From: Vanilla planifolia
Taxonomy: Eukaryota > Streptophyta > Magnoliopsida > Asparagales > Orchidaceae
Direction of reading: 5' to 3'
Assembly (NCBI GenBank): GCA_023846275.1
Contig: CM043870.1
Coordinates: forward strand, 13,933,027-13,997,026
Length of the DNA: 64,000 nt
Below the pieces are notes generated by a model. The model saw only the letters and a list, made by a program, of their open reading frames with translations. It was not told where the DNA came from and did not search any database. Numbering within the stretch: the first letter of the stretch is position 1; every line of letters starts with the position of its first letter. Below are positions 1 through 11,760 of this stretch, one piece after another. The translations under genes and the position numbers were made by a program.

Positions 1-17
1 ACAATCTCCCCACCTTA

Positions 18-545
18 TCAGGAATTTCGCCATCGAAATTCAGCAAGAAGTTCCGGCCACTTCTCCGCAACATCCTGCTCTAGCTCCCAAGTTGCCTCCC
101 TTTCGTCATGTCTATTCCACAGAACCTTGACCATAGGAAACGACCTGTTCCTCAGCTGTCTGCTGCTCTCCTCGAGGATGCGAACTGGTAGTTCCACATA
201 AGAAGAATCTGGTGTCACTTGCAAACCAGGAAGATCATCGCTGATACAATGAGAAGGATCTGGCACATATCTCTTGAGATTCGAAACATGAAACACATTG
301 TGAATCCCAATCAGATGTTCAGGAAGTGCCAACCTGTAAGCCACTTCACCAATCCTCTCTAGAATAGGATAGGGTCCAATGTAACGAGGTCGAAGCTTAG
401 AAGGCTTCCCGAACCGGAATAGACCTCGCATAGGACTGATCTTCAGGAATACCCTATCTCCCACAGAAAACTCAACAGCTCTGTGCTTAGGATCATAATA
501 TTTCGTCTGGCGATCTTGCATAATACGTAATCTGTCTTGCAATAA
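18..545 (-). pseudogene. Retroelement integrase C-terminus with chromodomain, fossil
   Basis: The segment starts with the integrase C-terminal domain, marked by GDRVFLKISP and the GPYPI word of the GPY/F module at about 363-386. It continues through HNVFHVSNLKRYVPDP to a chromodomain-like tail at about 39-194, with the segments ELPVRILEES, VKVLWNRHDEREATWE and WPELL. In chromoviruses this tail binds modified histones and steers insertion toward heterochromatin, which agrees with the satellite next door. The element continues to the left beyond the window. Confidence 0.88.
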
Positions 546-569
546 CTTGACTTCAGCTGTGGTCTCCTA

Positions 570-1340
570 CACAATCTGAGGTCCCCACACTCTCCTGGAA
601 TCACCCTCCTCCCAACAAAGAGGGGATCTGCACCTACGCCCATACAATGCCTCGTAAGGTGCCATACCAATCGACGCCTGGAAGCTGTTATTGTACACAA
701 ACTCTACCAAGGGTAACCGTCTGGCCCAATCTGTTGAGTAAGTTTGTACGCTCAAGCGTAGCAAATCCTCCAAGGTCCGAATAGTCCGCTCAGACTGTCC
801 ATCTGTCTGAGGATGATAAGCAGTACTGAACTTCAACTGTGTACCCATGGCAGTGTGTAAGCTCCTAAAAAACTGTGATGTGAACTTGGCGTCTCTGTCA
901 GAAATAATAGATCGGGGAATTCCATGCAATCTGACAATCTGCTGAATATATACCTCTGCCAATTGTGCCGCTGAATCCGTCTTCTTAATTGATAAGAAAT
1001 GGGCTGACTTGGTCAATCGATCCACGATGACCCAAATGGCGTCAAAACCTTGTCTGGTACGAGGAAGACCAGTTACAAAGTCCATAGTGATGTCATCCCA
1101 TTTCCACTCCGGAATCGGCAATCTCTGCAGCAATCCCCCAGGTCTCTGGTGCTCGGCCTTAACTTGCTGACATGTAAGGCACTTCTTAACAAAAGCAGCA
1201 ATATCTGCCTTCAACCCTCTCCACCAGACAACACTCCTCAAATTCCTATACATCTTGACTTCTCCAGGGTGCATAGCCAAAGTTCCATAATGAGCCTCCC
1301 GAAGGATCCTCTCCCTGAACTCCTGATGTGATGGCACACA
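570..1340 (-). pseudogene. Retroelement integrase core region, fossil
   Basis: The integrase region has an N-terminal zinc-binding HHCC set (two His about seven residues apart, then CLTC) and a catalytic core with D-x60-D-x35-E spacing. The three acidic residues sit in MDFVTGLP, ISDRDAKFTS and DGQSERT. Family words such as LTKSAHF, YHPQTDGQSER and VEFVYNNSFQASIGMAPYEALYGRRCRSP are also present. The family enzyme inserts the DNA copy into the genome. It is part of the broken element. Confidence 0.93.
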
Positions 1341-1594
1341 CTAGCGACCCCTGAAAGTCAAAATGTCGTCTCTGAGAGCAAAGTCTCCTCCCAATCCCTG
1401 CGATGCCAACTCAAACTTCTCCTTTAGCTCTTCATCACAAAGCTGAAGGTCACGCATCTCAGATAACCAGTCAGCTCGAATAGTCAACGAACTGAGTCTG
1501 TGAGCCAGTCTCTGAACAGACAACTGTTCCTGACATCTCTCAACATCCCAATCCAAGTCTGCTATAGAGTCGCAAGCTATCACAGTATGCACAA

Positions 1595-1955
1595 CTACGT
1601 GTCTGCTCAAGGCATCAGCCACTGGATTAGCCTTCCCCTCGCAGTAGTTTATTGTCAGCTCGTAATCTTTTATCAGTTCCAACCACCTCCTCTGCCTCAA
1701 GTTCAGTTCCTTCTGAGTGAACAGATACTTAAGACTCTTGTGGTCGGAGAAGCAATCTACAGGAACTCCGTACAAATAATGTCTCCATATCTTCAAGGCA
1801 AAAATGACAGCAGCTAACTCCAAATCATGAGTGGGATAATTCTTCTCATGATCCTTCAGTTGCCTCGAAGCATATGCTATAACTCTACTATCCTGCATCA
1901 GTACGGCTCCCAAGCCTATATGTGAAGCATCAGTGTACATCTGATACGGCTTCTC
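1595..1955 (-). pseudogene. Retroelement RNase H region, fossil
   Basis: An RNase H domain follows the reverse transcriptase thumb and connection segment. It shows [15 protein letters not shown] with the first acidic residue, [23 protein letters not shown] with the catalytic Glu, and [11 protein letters not shown] with a further Asp, ending near the PVADALSR segment that commonly closes this domain in Ty3/gypsy elements. In the family it removes RNA from the RNA-DNA hybrid during replication. It is part of the same broken element. Confidence 0.92.
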
Positions 1956-2259
1956 CTGTGTAGGTAACATCAACACTGGAGCGGTGCTAAGCCTCTGCTT
2001 CAGCTCTAGGAAACTGTTCTTACAACTCTCTGACCACTCAAAAGATTTTCCCTTCCGGGTCAACTGTGTTAGTGGAGCGGCCAGTCTAGAAAAGTGAGGA
2101 ACAAATTTCCTATAGTATCCAGCCAAACCAAGGAAACTCCGGATCTCAGTGACAGAAGATGGCTGTTTCCAATCAACAATAGCTCGTATCTTGCTAGGAT
2201 CAACAGCCACGCCTTCTGCACTGACAATGTGTCCCAAGAATGCTACTGAGTCCAGCCAA

Positions 2260-2950
2260 AAGGAACACTTGGAGAATTTTGCATACAGCTCATTCTCCCG
2301 CAACACTGTAAGCATAGTCCTCAACTGATCTGCATGAGTTTCCCTATCTCTAGAATAAATCAATATATCATCTATAAAGATGAATCGATCCAGAAAGGCA
2401 TGAAACACTCGATGCATCAGGTTCATAAATACTGCTGGTGCATTAGTCAATCCAAAAGGTAACACTGTGAACTCGTAATGCCCATACCTAGTACGGAACG
2501 CTGTTTTGGGTACATCAGAACCTCTAATCCGGATCTGGTGATAACCCGAGCATAAATCAATCTTGGAGAACACAGTTGCTCCCTGAAGCTGATCCAACAA
2601 ATCATCGATGCGTGGTAAAGGGTATCGGTTACGAATAGTAACCTTATTCAATTCCCTATAATCTACACACAGCCTCATACTACCATCTTTCTTCTTGACG
2701 AATAAGACAGGGGCACCCCAAGGTGAACAACTGGGGCGTATGAGTCCCTTGTCTAATAAGTCCTGTAACTGAGTCTTCAACTCTGCTAGCTCGGTTGGAG
2801 CCATCCTGTAAGGAGCTCTAGCAATAGGAGCTACTCCTGCCTCCAAATCAATCAAAAACTCCACTTCCCTAGCTGGTGGAAGTCTAGGCAACTCCTCTGG
2901 AAAAACCATAGGGAAGTCTCTCACCACTGGAATATCTAACATAGGGGTAG
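2260..2950 (-). pseudogene. Retroelement reverse transcriptase region, fossil
   Basis: This is a reverse transcriptase domain of the Ty3/gypsy kind. Visible marks in order are YRMAP before the domain, the [20 protein letters not shown] segment, [16 protein letters not shown], the [14 protein letters not shown] segment carrying the first catalytic Asp, LPFGLTNAP, and the catalytic FIDDILIYS near 2,366-2,378. The enzyme copies element RNA to DNA in virus-like particles. The domain is well preserved and gives the firmest family placement in the window. Confidence 0.95.
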
Positions 2951-3079
2951 TGGTGGCTTGGCTATCGGTCACATAGGCCAACCAACCAGTACAACCCTTA
3001 CTTACTAACCTCTCTGCCTGAAGAACTGAGATCAGAGGGATCTGCCTGTTCAGACCAAAGTATATCACTTCCCCCGAAC

Positions 3080-3385
3080 CAGGCACTCTGATCCTGACCT
3101 TCTTCTCCCAACAATCCAGCACCACTTCATGGTAGCACAACCAATCCATTCCAAAATGATGTCGAACTCTGCTAGTGGCACACATATCAACTCTGTCACG
3201 AACTCGTGTCCACTAATCAGAATAGATCCGTCAATCTTCTGAACAGTGGGAATCTCCTTCCCATCAGGAAGCCTAACCAGTAAGGGTTCCTTCAAGTAAC
3301 ACTTGGATCCTGATATCTGATTCCAGATCCTCTCAGCAACAAAAGAATGAGATGCACCAGTATCAAACAAAGTCATGCACTACAC
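3080..3385 (-). pseudogene. Retroelement aspartic protease region, fossil
   Basis: A retropepsin-like segment shows the catalytic DTGAS motif at about 3,350-3,364, followed by a SFV segment and by the PDGKEI and FDIILE segments usual in plant Ty3/gypsy proteases. In the living family this enzyme cuts the gag-pol polyprotein. It lies between the gag zinc knuckle and reverse transcriptase, as expected. It belongs to the broken element and is not a host gene. Confidence 0.88.
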
Positions 3386-3389
3386 GTTG

Positions 3390-4417
3390 CCAAAATAAAG
3401 CATACCTGTGATCACCTCTGGTGACTCTGAAGCCTGCTGCCGAGTCAGTGCAAACACTCTGGGCTGTCCCCTAGATGAACCAACCGGTCCTGTGATCCTC
3501 TGTTTCTTCAACTCTGGGCAGTCGCACTTCTTGTGTCCGAGCTGTCGACAATGGTAGCAGATAATCCCCCCAGTCCGGGTACCTGTCTGCTGCACTGGTC
3601 TCTCAGAGATAGGTCGTGGCTGGACCACGCCCTCCTGAGTACCACGGTGATCTCTGTGTCTCTTGTCCTTTTTGTTTTGTTGGACATTTCTGAATTCCTT
3701 CCTCTTGTTGTGAGTCTCTCTCTAGGCCTCCATCCGGTTGTCAATAAGCTCAACGGATCTCGCAGCCTCCACTAAGTCACGAAACCTGGCAAACCGACTC
3801 ACAACTAGCTGGCGCTGCAGCATAGGACGAAGTCCCTCCAGGAACATCTCACATCTGCGCTCCTCAGAAGGCACCAGCTCTGCGGCGTACCTCGCCAGAT
3901 AAGTGAACCTCGATAAGTAATCGTTCACTGACATCTGGCCCTGCCTGAGGTGTATAAGTTCCCTCCTGAACTGAGACATGGCAGAAGCCGGAATGTAGCA
4001 CTCCCTGAATGCCTCAACAAAGTCTTCCCATGCTATCTTGCTGTTCTGGGCCTCCCCAAACATAGCGCGCCGCTGGCCTCTCCACCAGGTAGCAGCCTCT
4101 CCCTCCAATACTAGAGCAGCAAGTACTACCCTCCTGCCGAATGGACATCCCAAGGCATCAAACAGCTCAAGCATATGAGCCATCCAGTCATCTGCCACCG
4201 CTGGGTCAGCCGACCCACTGAAGCTCCGCGGACGCAACCGCATGAAGGCATCGATCCAACGATCCACGGCTGGCTCAACTGGCAATGCTGGGCTCGTCAC
4301 CGGGGTAGGAGTAGTAGATACAGGTCTGCCTCTAGCTGCTCCACGAGCGGAAAGTCTCCTGGTACCAGCCATACTGTCAAAAGCAACTAATCTGGCATTA
4401 GAGTCGTCATTTGGCAA
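3390..4417 (-). pseudogene. gag: Retroelement gag region (capsid and zinc knuckle), fossil
   Basis: This is the gag part of the chromovirus. The N-terminal part is rich in Arg, Ala and Pro. A retrotransposon gag domain follows, with the typical pattern of a Trp-containing segment (VADDWMAHM), the ATWWRG word, a FREC/Y segment and an LxQGxMSVxxY segment, which are known family marks of plant Ty3/gypsy capsid proteins. A C-x2-C-x4-H-x4-C zinc knuckle lies at about 3,518-3,559; knuckles of this type bind the RNA genome in the particle. The region begins about 100 bases after the primer-binding site, giving a short leader. Two Met codons near the start (about 4,417 and 4,371) are both plausible starts. 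It is part of the broken element. Confidence 0.9.
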
Positions 4418-4514
4418 TTGGCATATGGATTACTATAGTAAACAAAAGAATCAACAGTTCTCCCCACCTTGGGTTGAACTCCTATACATGTCTAGCCCCG
4501 CTATCTCACCTAGG

Positions 4515-4526
4515 GCTCTGATACCA
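4515..4526 (-). other. Primer-binding site for initiator-Met tRNA
   Basis: On the minus strand the sequence reads TGGTATCAGAGC, the standard plant Ty3/gypsy primer site complementary to the 3' end of initiator methionine tRNA. It sits four bases inside the LTR edge at 4,531, as is usual, and fixes both the element's orientation and the inner border of its 5' LTR. Confidence 0.93.
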
Positions 4527-4570
4527 CTCCTGTTACACCCCATTTTTCCTAGGCTGATTTTTGGCATACA

Positions 4571-4597
4571 TTTTTTTTTTTTTTTTTTTTTTTTTTT
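4571..4597 (+). repeat. 27-base poly(T) tract inside the LTR
   Basis: There are 27 consecutive T on the plus strand (poly(A) on the element strand), about 40 bases inside the inner LTR border. It is a simple-sequence tract, probably expanded by slippage. Confidence 0.95.
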
Positions 4598-5527
4598 ACA
4601 TATAGACAGCTCAGATCGTCCCATACCAACCTGAGTAGCCTACGAAAACATAGGATATAACACATCATTACACGCCTACTTTCCTTTAACAATGTGGATC
4701 CCATCTCCCGGGTACACCGTCAAATCAGGTTCATGACTCCTGAATTAACAGATGGACTCGCGCAATGTTACTCCTACTAGACCCAACACTCCTAACCCAT
4801 ACGGTAGGAGAACCGATCTAATAGAAGTCTGAACCCCCACGGTTAAGTTCCATAGTCATGTAATGACCTCACCATCAAACAAAAAGATATATAATATCCT
4901 CAGATAAAATATGGCACTCCACACACCATACTCCAAGACAATAAGATAAGACAGTAAATGGAAACTACATTACAAGAATAAGATCCAAGTCCAACAAGTG
5001 CAATATTATCCAACCAGAACATAAGTCAGAATTACCCTCACATATTACATGACATATGAGAATAACAATCTCATTAAATACATCCAACAGCAACAATCAA
5101 CTAACCAGAATATCTCAGACAATCACAAGTCAGATATCCTCCACAATCCTGCTGACCACGATCCCACCTAATCTGGTAGCGTCAAGTCTGCCGAGCCACT
5201 GAAAATATATAATACAGGAATGAGCTACGCCTAGTAGGAAAGACAGCTAGTAAAACTCACATGCAAGAGAAGGATAATCGCAAAAATATAGGAATACAGC
5301 ATAACAATGTAAGGTGGATAGGCACTCTCAGTCCCAGACTCCGACCAACCACAGTCACCCCTAGTCACACCAGAGTAGCTCTCCTCTGGGCTTCCAGGTA
5401 GCGTGCCAGTGGGAACGCCCATCTCGAAACACGCATGGCGCCTAAGCACCCGACACCGCAGCGTCTCTCGTCAATCAATCTCCTGGAGACTATAGACAGA
5501 TCCAGTCACAAAATCTCTAGCCAACGG

Positions 5528-5637
5528 GAGACACCCCTGCCACCCAAAGGCGCGCAGGCCTACACACTTGGCTAGCCACTGCGAGACACCCCTGCCACCC
5601 TCAGGCGCGCAGGCCTACACACATGGACCAGGAGAGA
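5528..5637. repeat. 55-bp tandem duplication inside the LTR
   Basis: Two adjacent units start at 5,528 and 5,583 with a period of 55 bp. Both begin GAGACACCCCTGCCACCC and share GGCGCGCAGGCCTACACAC, with a few differences in between. The GC-rich, CpG-containing units stand out against the CpG-poor array beside them. Confidence 0.9.
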
Positions 5638-6017
5638 TCGACTCAGCCACCGTCCCAAAGAGTCCTCTACCAACAACTTCCATAGAAGCTCACGCCCCTA
5701 CAGTCATTGCCAATCTCTAACTCCAAGATCCGGCAACATGTGTCCAGGTACAACAAGGCGCATACCAGTCCACATGTACACTGTGGAAGCTAAGTCTGAA
5801 CCGCATAGTTACCTACCACAACTATCCTAAAACATCATATAGGGTCTATAGTAGTCCGGTCCAGCATGCCAATCCATAAAATATGCCAACACTGAGTAAA
5901 CTGACTCAATCCATGCCGTTGTCATCAAAGCAACACAACTGTCAATTACTGACTGTTCTGGTAGCATCCATGTACCATACCTCTGTCTGACTGTTTCCAG
6001 CTGTACTGTCATCACTG

Positions 6018-6650
6018 ATAAGGTTAGACTAGGCTAGGCTAAGTAAGGCAAGGCTAGGCTAGGCTAAGTTAGGTTAGAGTAGAATAGAGTAAGGTAGACT
6101 AGCATAGAGCTAAGTTAAGATTAGCTAGGCTAGAGTAGAATAAAATAGAGAGAGTATAGCAAAGTAGAGTCGAGTAGAGTAGAGAAAGACAAGGCTAGAC
6201 TAGGTGAGGTTAGGCTAAGCTAGGCTAGGCTAGGCTACAATAGAGTATAGTAGGGTAGAGTAGAGTATAGTAAGGCTAGGCTAGGCTGGGTAAGGTTAGT
6301 ATAAGCTATGTTAGGCTATAACATAGTAGGGTAACATAGAGCTAGGTTAAGCTTCGCAAAGCTAGAGTAAAATGAAATAGAGTATAGTAGAGCAAAGTAG
6401 AGTAAAGCTAGGAAAGGCTAGGTGAGGTTAGTTTAGGATAAGTAAGGCTTGGTTAGGCTAAGCTAGACGAGGCTAGACTAGGTTAGAGTAAAGGAGAGTA
6501 GAGTAAAGTAGAGCAGCATAGGGCTAAGTTAGGCTCAGTTAGGTTATAATAGAAAATAATTTAGTAGAGTATAGTAGAGTATGACTTGACTAGGTTATGT
6601 GAGGTTAGATTAGGTTAGGCTAAACAAGGCTAAGATAGGACCATTTCGAG
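6018..6650 (+). repeat. Degenerate left edge of the array, B-type rich
   Basis: The first 600 bases of the array are richer in TAGGC, TAAGC and AAGGC pentamers and have fewer long clean AGAGT runs than the interior. Divergent edges are a known outcome when unequal exchange homogenises array interiors more than their borders. No other feature is seen here. Confidence 0.6.
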
Positions 6651-9600
6651 TAGGATATTGTAAAGTAGTGTAGAGTAGAGAAGAGTAGAGCAGAGTAGAC
6701 CAGAGGAGAGCAGAGCAAAGTATAGTAGAACAGAGCAAAGAAGAGTAGAGTCGAGTGGAGTAGAGCTAGGTTAGGCTGGCTAGGAGAGGCTAACCTAGAG
6801 TAGAATAAAGTAGAGTAGAGCTAGGTTAAGCAAAGCAAGGTTAAAGTAGAGTAAAGTAGAGTAGAGTATAGTAGAGTAGAGAAAAGCTAAGTTAGACAAA
6901 GCTAGACTAGGCGAGGGTAGGCTTGGCTAGGCTAAGAAAGAGTAGAGTAGAGTAGACTAGAGTAAAGTAAAACTCGATTAGGCTAAGCTAAAGTAGACTA
7001 GATTGGAGTAGAGAAGAGTAAAATAGAATAGAGTAGAGCATAGTAGAGTAGAATAGAGCAAGCAGAGTACAATAGAGTAGAGAAGAGTAGAGCAGAGCAG
7101 AGTGGAGCAGAGTATAATATAGTGGAATAGAGTAGAGTAGAGTAAAACAGAGTAAAATAGAGTTAGGTTAGGCTAAGCAAGGCTAGGTTAGATTAGAGTA
7201 GAGTAGAGCTAGGTTTGGTTAGGCTAGGTTAGGCAAGATTGTGGAGTAGAGAAGATTAGACTAGAATAGCATAGAGCAGAGAAGAGTAGAGTTAGGATAG
7301 TCTAGGCTAGGTTAGGTTATAGTAGAGTAGAGTAGTGTAGAGTAGAGTAAAGTAGAGTAGAGTAGAGTAGTGGAGAGGAGAGCAAAGTAGAGTAGAATAG
7401 AGCAGAGTAGAGTAGAGTAAGATAGAGTAGAGTAGAGCAGAGTAGAGTAGAGCTAGGTTAGGCTAGGCTAGGCTAGGTCGGAGTAGAGTGTAGTAGAGTA
7501 AGGTTAGGCTAGGCAAGGTTGGAGTTTAGTAGAATAATGTAGAGTAGAGTAAAGTAGAGAAGAGCATAGCATAGTAGAGCTAGGTTAGGTTAGGCTAGAC
7601 TAGAGAAGAGTTGAGCTAAATAGGCTAGGTTTGGTTAGGTTAGAGTAGAGTAGAGTGGAACTAGGTTAGGCTAAGCTAGGCTAGGCTAGGTTAGGCTAAG
7701 CTACTCTCGAGTATAGTAGAGCATAGTAGAGTAGGGTAAAGTAGAGCTAGGTTAGGCTCGACTAGGCTAGGCTAGAGTATAATAGGGTTGAGTAGAGTAA
7801 AGAAGAGTAGAATAGAGCAGTGTTGAGCAAAGTAGAGCAAAGCAGAGTAGAATGGAGTAGAGTAGAGTAGAGCAGCAAAAAAAATATTATGGCATTGCAA
7901 TGTAGAGAATAGCTAGGTTAGGCTAAGTTAAGCTAGGCTAAGCTAGACTAGGGTAGGCTAGATTTGTCTAAGCTAGACTAGAGTGGAGTAGAATAGAGTA
8001 AAGTAGAGTAAAAAAGAGTAGAGTAGTGTAGAGCATAATAGAGTTGAGCAGAGAAAAGAAAAGTAGAGTATAGTAGAGCATAGTAGAGTAGAGTAGACTT
8101 ATGTTAAGCTAAGCTAAGCTAGGCTAAAGTAAACTAAAGTAGAATTGAATAGAGTAGAGTAGAGGAGAGTAGTGTAGTAGAGTAGAGCAGAGTAGAGTCA
8201 AGTCGAGTTATGATATGTTAGGCAAGGTTAGGTTACAATAGAATAGAGTAGTGTAGAGTAGGGTAGAGTAAATCAGAGCAGAGTATGGTAGTGGATAGGA
8301 GAGCAATGTAGAGTAGAATAGAGTAGAGTAGAATAGTGTAGGGCATAGTATAGTAGAGTAGAGTAGAGAAAGGTTAGGCTAGGTTAGGCTAAGTTAGGCT
8401 AGAGTAGAGTGGAGTAAAGCTAGGTTAGGCTAGGCTAGGTTAGGCAAGATTAGAGTTGAGTAGAATAGAGTAGAGTAGAGTAAAGTAGAGTAGAGTAGAG
8501 TTGAGTAGAGTAGAGTAGAGTAGAGTTGGTTAGGCCAGGCTGGGCTAAGCAAGACTATAGTAGAGTATAGCATGGTAGGCTAGGCAATGTTTGGCTAGCT
8601 TAGAGTATCCCAAAATATTGTAGAGTAAAGTCGAGTAGAAAAACTAGGTTAGGCTAGGCTAGCTTAAGCTAGGTTAGTCTAGGCTAAGCTAGAGTAGATT
8701 AGAGTATAGTAGACTAGAGTAGAGCTTATTAGAACTATGTTAGGGTAGGCTAAGCTAGGTTTGATTAGAGTAGAATAGAGTAGAGAAGAGTATTATAGTG
8801 TAGAGTAAAGTAGAGTAGAGTTAGGTTAGGCTAGGCTAGGCTAGGGTAGGCTTGGCTAGGGTAGAGTATAATAAAGCAAAGAAGAGTAGAGTAGAGTAGA
8901 GCAGAGTGGTATAGAGTAGAGTAGAGTAGAATAAGGAAGAGTAGCAGAGCTAAGTGGAGCATAGTAGAGTTGAGTTAGGTTAGGCTAGGCTAGGTTAAAG
9001 AAGAGTAAAGTAGAGAAGAGCAGAGTAGAGTTGGCCTAGGTAAGGCTAGGTTAGGCTAAGAAAAGTTAGAGTAGAGTAGAGTAGAGTAGATTAGACAAGA
9101 GTAGAGTAAAGAATAGTGAAGAAGAGTATAGCTAGGTTAGGGTAGGCTAGGTTAAGCTAGAGTAGAGAAGAGTAAAGTAGGGTAGAGTAGAGTAGAGTAG
9201 AGCTAGTTAGGCTAGGTTAAACTATGCTAGAGTAGAGTATAGTAGATTAGAGTAAAGTGGAATAGAGCATAGTAGAGTAGAGTAGAGCTATGTTAGGCTA
9301 AGCTAGGCTAAGTAGGGCTAGGCTAGAGTAGAGTAGAGTATAGCTAGGTTAGGTTAGGTTAAGCTAGGCTAAGTTAGAGTAGAGTAGAAAAGAATAGAGT
9401 GGACTTAAGTAGACTTGAGTAAAGTATAGTAGAGTTAGGTTAGGCTAGTCTAAGCTAGAGTAGAGTAGAGTAGCATAGAGTAAGGTTTGGCAAGGCTAGG
9501 CTATGCAAGGCTAAACTAAGCTAGAGAAGAGTATAGTAGAGTATAGTAGAGTAGAGTAGAGTAGAGCATAACAGATCAGAGTAGTGCAAAGCAGAACAAA

Positions 9601-11219
9601 GAAGGGTAGAGCAATGCAAAACAAAGCAAAGCAAAGTAGAGTAGAGTAGAGCAAAGCAAAGCAAAGCAGAGCAAAGTAAAGTAGAGAAAAGTTGAGTACA
9701 CCATAGCTTGGTTAGTCTAGGCAAGGGTAGGTAATGCTAGGCTAGAGTAGAGTAGAGTAGTGCTAGGTTAGGTTAGGCTAGACTATGCTAAGTTAGAATA
9801 GAGTGGAGTAGAATAGAGTAAACCAGAATAAAGTATAGTAGAGTGGAGTATAGTAGAGCTAGGTTAGGCTAGGCTAAGTTAGGCTCGAGTAGGTTAAGCT
9901 AGCCAAGGCTAGAGTAGGATAGAGTAGAGTAGAGTTGAGTAGATTACAATAAAACTAGGTAAGCTAGGTTAAGTTATAGTAGAGTAGAATAGAGTAGAGT
10001 AGAGTGGAGTAGAGTAGAGTAAAGCTAGGTTAGGCTAGGCAAAGAAAGGTTATAATAGAAGAGTAGGATAAAGTGGAGGAGAGTGGTGTAGAGTACCTAA
10101 GTTAAGCTAGAGTAGGCTAGGTTAGGCTAAGCTAGAGTAGAATAGTAGAGTAGGGTAGAGTAAATCTTCGTTTTGCTAGGCTAGGCTAGGTTAAAGTAGA
10201 GTAGAGCAGAGTAGACCAGAGCAGTGCAGAGTAGAGTAGAGTAGAGTAGAGAATAGTAGAGTAGAGCAGAGTAGATCATAGAATAGTAGAGTCGAGCAAA
10301 GCAGAGTAGACCTAGTCAAGTTAAGCTAGGTTATGTTAGGCCATGTTAGAGTAGAGTAGAGTAGGGTAGAGTGGAGTAGAGTATTGTAGAGTATAGTATA
10401 GTAGAGTAGAGTATAGTATAGTTGAGTGGAGTAGAGTAGAATAAAGCTAGGTTAGGCTAGGCTAGGCTATGTGAGGTTAGGCTAGGCAAAGGAAGAGTAT
10501 AGTAGGGTTGAGTTGAGTAAAGCAAGGTTAGGTTAGGCTAGGCTAGCCTATGCTTGGCTAGAGTAGGGTAGAGTAGAGTTGAGTAGAGCAGAGTAGAGAA
10601 GAGTTGAACAAAGTAGAGTAGAGTAGAGAAAAGCATAGTAGAGTAGAGTAGAGTCGAGTAAAGTAAGCCTAGGTTAAGTTAGGCTAGGTTAGGCTATGTT
10701 AGAGTATAGTATAGTAGAGAAGAGAAGAGCAGAAACAAGTAGGGTAGAGAAAAGTAGAGTAGAGTAGAGCAGAGCAAAGGAGAGTAGAGTAGAGCAAAGC
10801 AAAGCAAGGCTAGGCTAGGCTAGGCAAGAGCAGAGTATAGTAGAGTAGAGTAGAGCTTGGTTCACCTAAGTTATGCTAGGCTAGTGTAAACTTTGTTAGA
10901 GTTAGTAGGGTCAAATAGAGAAGTATAAAGTAGATTAGAGCAGAGAAGAAAAAGATCATAGTAGAGTAGAGCAAAGCTGAGAAGAGCAGAGTAAAGTAGA
11001 TTAGAATAGAGCAGAAGTGAGAAGGTAAGAATAGAGCAGAGTAGAGTAGAGTATAGTAGAGTAAAGTAATGTTAGGTTAGGTAAGGCTAGGTTAAGCTTG
11101 AGTAGAGTTGAGTAAAGTAGATTAGAGTAGAGCAGAGTAGACTAGAGCCAAGAAGAGAAGAGAAGAGCAAAGCATAGAAGAGTAGAACAGAGCAAAGTAG
11201 TGCAAAGCAAAGCAAAGTA

Positions 11220-11760
11220 GAGTAGAGTAAAGAAGAGCATAATAGAACTAGGTTAGAAAAAGCTATGCCAATTTTGCATAGGCTAGGTTAGAGTATTATA
11301 CAGTAGAGTAGAGTTTAGTAGAATAGAGTATAATAGAGTAAAGCAAAGTAAAGTAGAGAAGAGTAGAGCATAGTATAGTAGAGTACCGTAGAGTAGAGCT
11401 AGGTTTGGCTAGGCTAGGCTAGGCAAGGCTAGGTTAGGCGATGCTAGAGTAAAGTAGAGTAGAGTAGAGTAGAGTAGCGTAGAGTCGAGTGGATCAGAGC
11501 AGAGCAAAATAAAGAAGAGCAGAGTAGAGTAGAACAAAGCAGAGCAAAGTGGAGTAGAGCATAGTAAAACTTTGTTAAGCTAAGCTATGCAAGGCTATAC
11601 AAGGCTAGACTAGGTTAGAGTAGAATATAGTAGAGTAAAGTAGAGTAGAATAGAGTGGAGAAAAGTAGAGTAGAGTAGAGTATAGTAGAGTATAGTGTAG
11701 TATAGTAGACTAGAGTAGAATAGAGCTCGATTAGGTTAGGCAAGGCTAGGCTAGGCTAGA
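11220..11760 (+). repeat. Higher-order units of about 320 bp (pair 1)
   Basis: Two similar units can be followed by the marker 'AT-AGTA/ATAG-AACT...GTTA...GCTATGC' that begins near 11,236 and again near 11,558, about 322 bp apart. After the first marker comes a TTATTATA/TTTAGTAGAAT-like stretch. The same order reappears around 16.2 kb. Borders were judged by eye. Confidence 0.5.

Larger units (their letters stand above)
1..6015 (-). mobile_element. Ty3/gypsy LTR retrotransposon, chromovirus (Tekay/Del-like), partial at left edge
   Basis: This is a fossil LTR retrotransposon on the minus strand. Seen directly, from right to left: an LTR, a primer-binding site matching the end of initiator-Met tRNA, a gag region with a CCHC zinc knuckle, an aspartic protease motif, reverse transcriptase, RNase H, integrase with HHCC and D-D35-E signatures, and a C-terminal chromodomain. 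The order protease, RT, RNase H, integrase defines Ty3/gypsy, and the chromodomain places it among chromoviruses; the gag and integrase style resembles the plant Tekay/Del group. The coding region is broken, with about four or five interruptions. The 3' LTR lies left of the window, so the LTR pair cannot be used to date it, but the well preserved motifs suggest a moderately young insertion. The right end abuts the pentamer array. Chromoviruses are known to favour heterochromatin, which fits this setting. Confidence 0.95.
4531..6015 (-). repeat. 5' long terminal repeat of the chromovirus
   Basis: The LTR's inner edge is at 4,531, where the plus strand reads TGTTACACCCC; on the element's own strand the LTR therefore ends in TGTAACA, directly before the primer site. 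The outer edge is less certain: the non-array sequence stops between about 6,010 and 6,020, with CA dinucleotides at 6,010-6,011 and 6,013-6,014 as candidate ends, and the pentamer array begins at once. The length is about 1.48 kb, normal for this group. Weak TATA-like words on the minus strand lie near 4,888 and 5,206. Inside are a 27-base poly(T) and a 55-bp tandem duplication. No gene is seen; small open frames here are chance. Confidence 0.85.

Noticed and set aside
443-4634. Open frames overlapping the retroelement in other frames or on the plus strand
   Set aside because: They are shadows of the gag-pol coding region and carry no recognisable domain.
5231-6015. Two small minus-strand open frames inside the LTR
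   Set aside because: They lie in non-coding LTR, are short, lack any known domain and fit chance.
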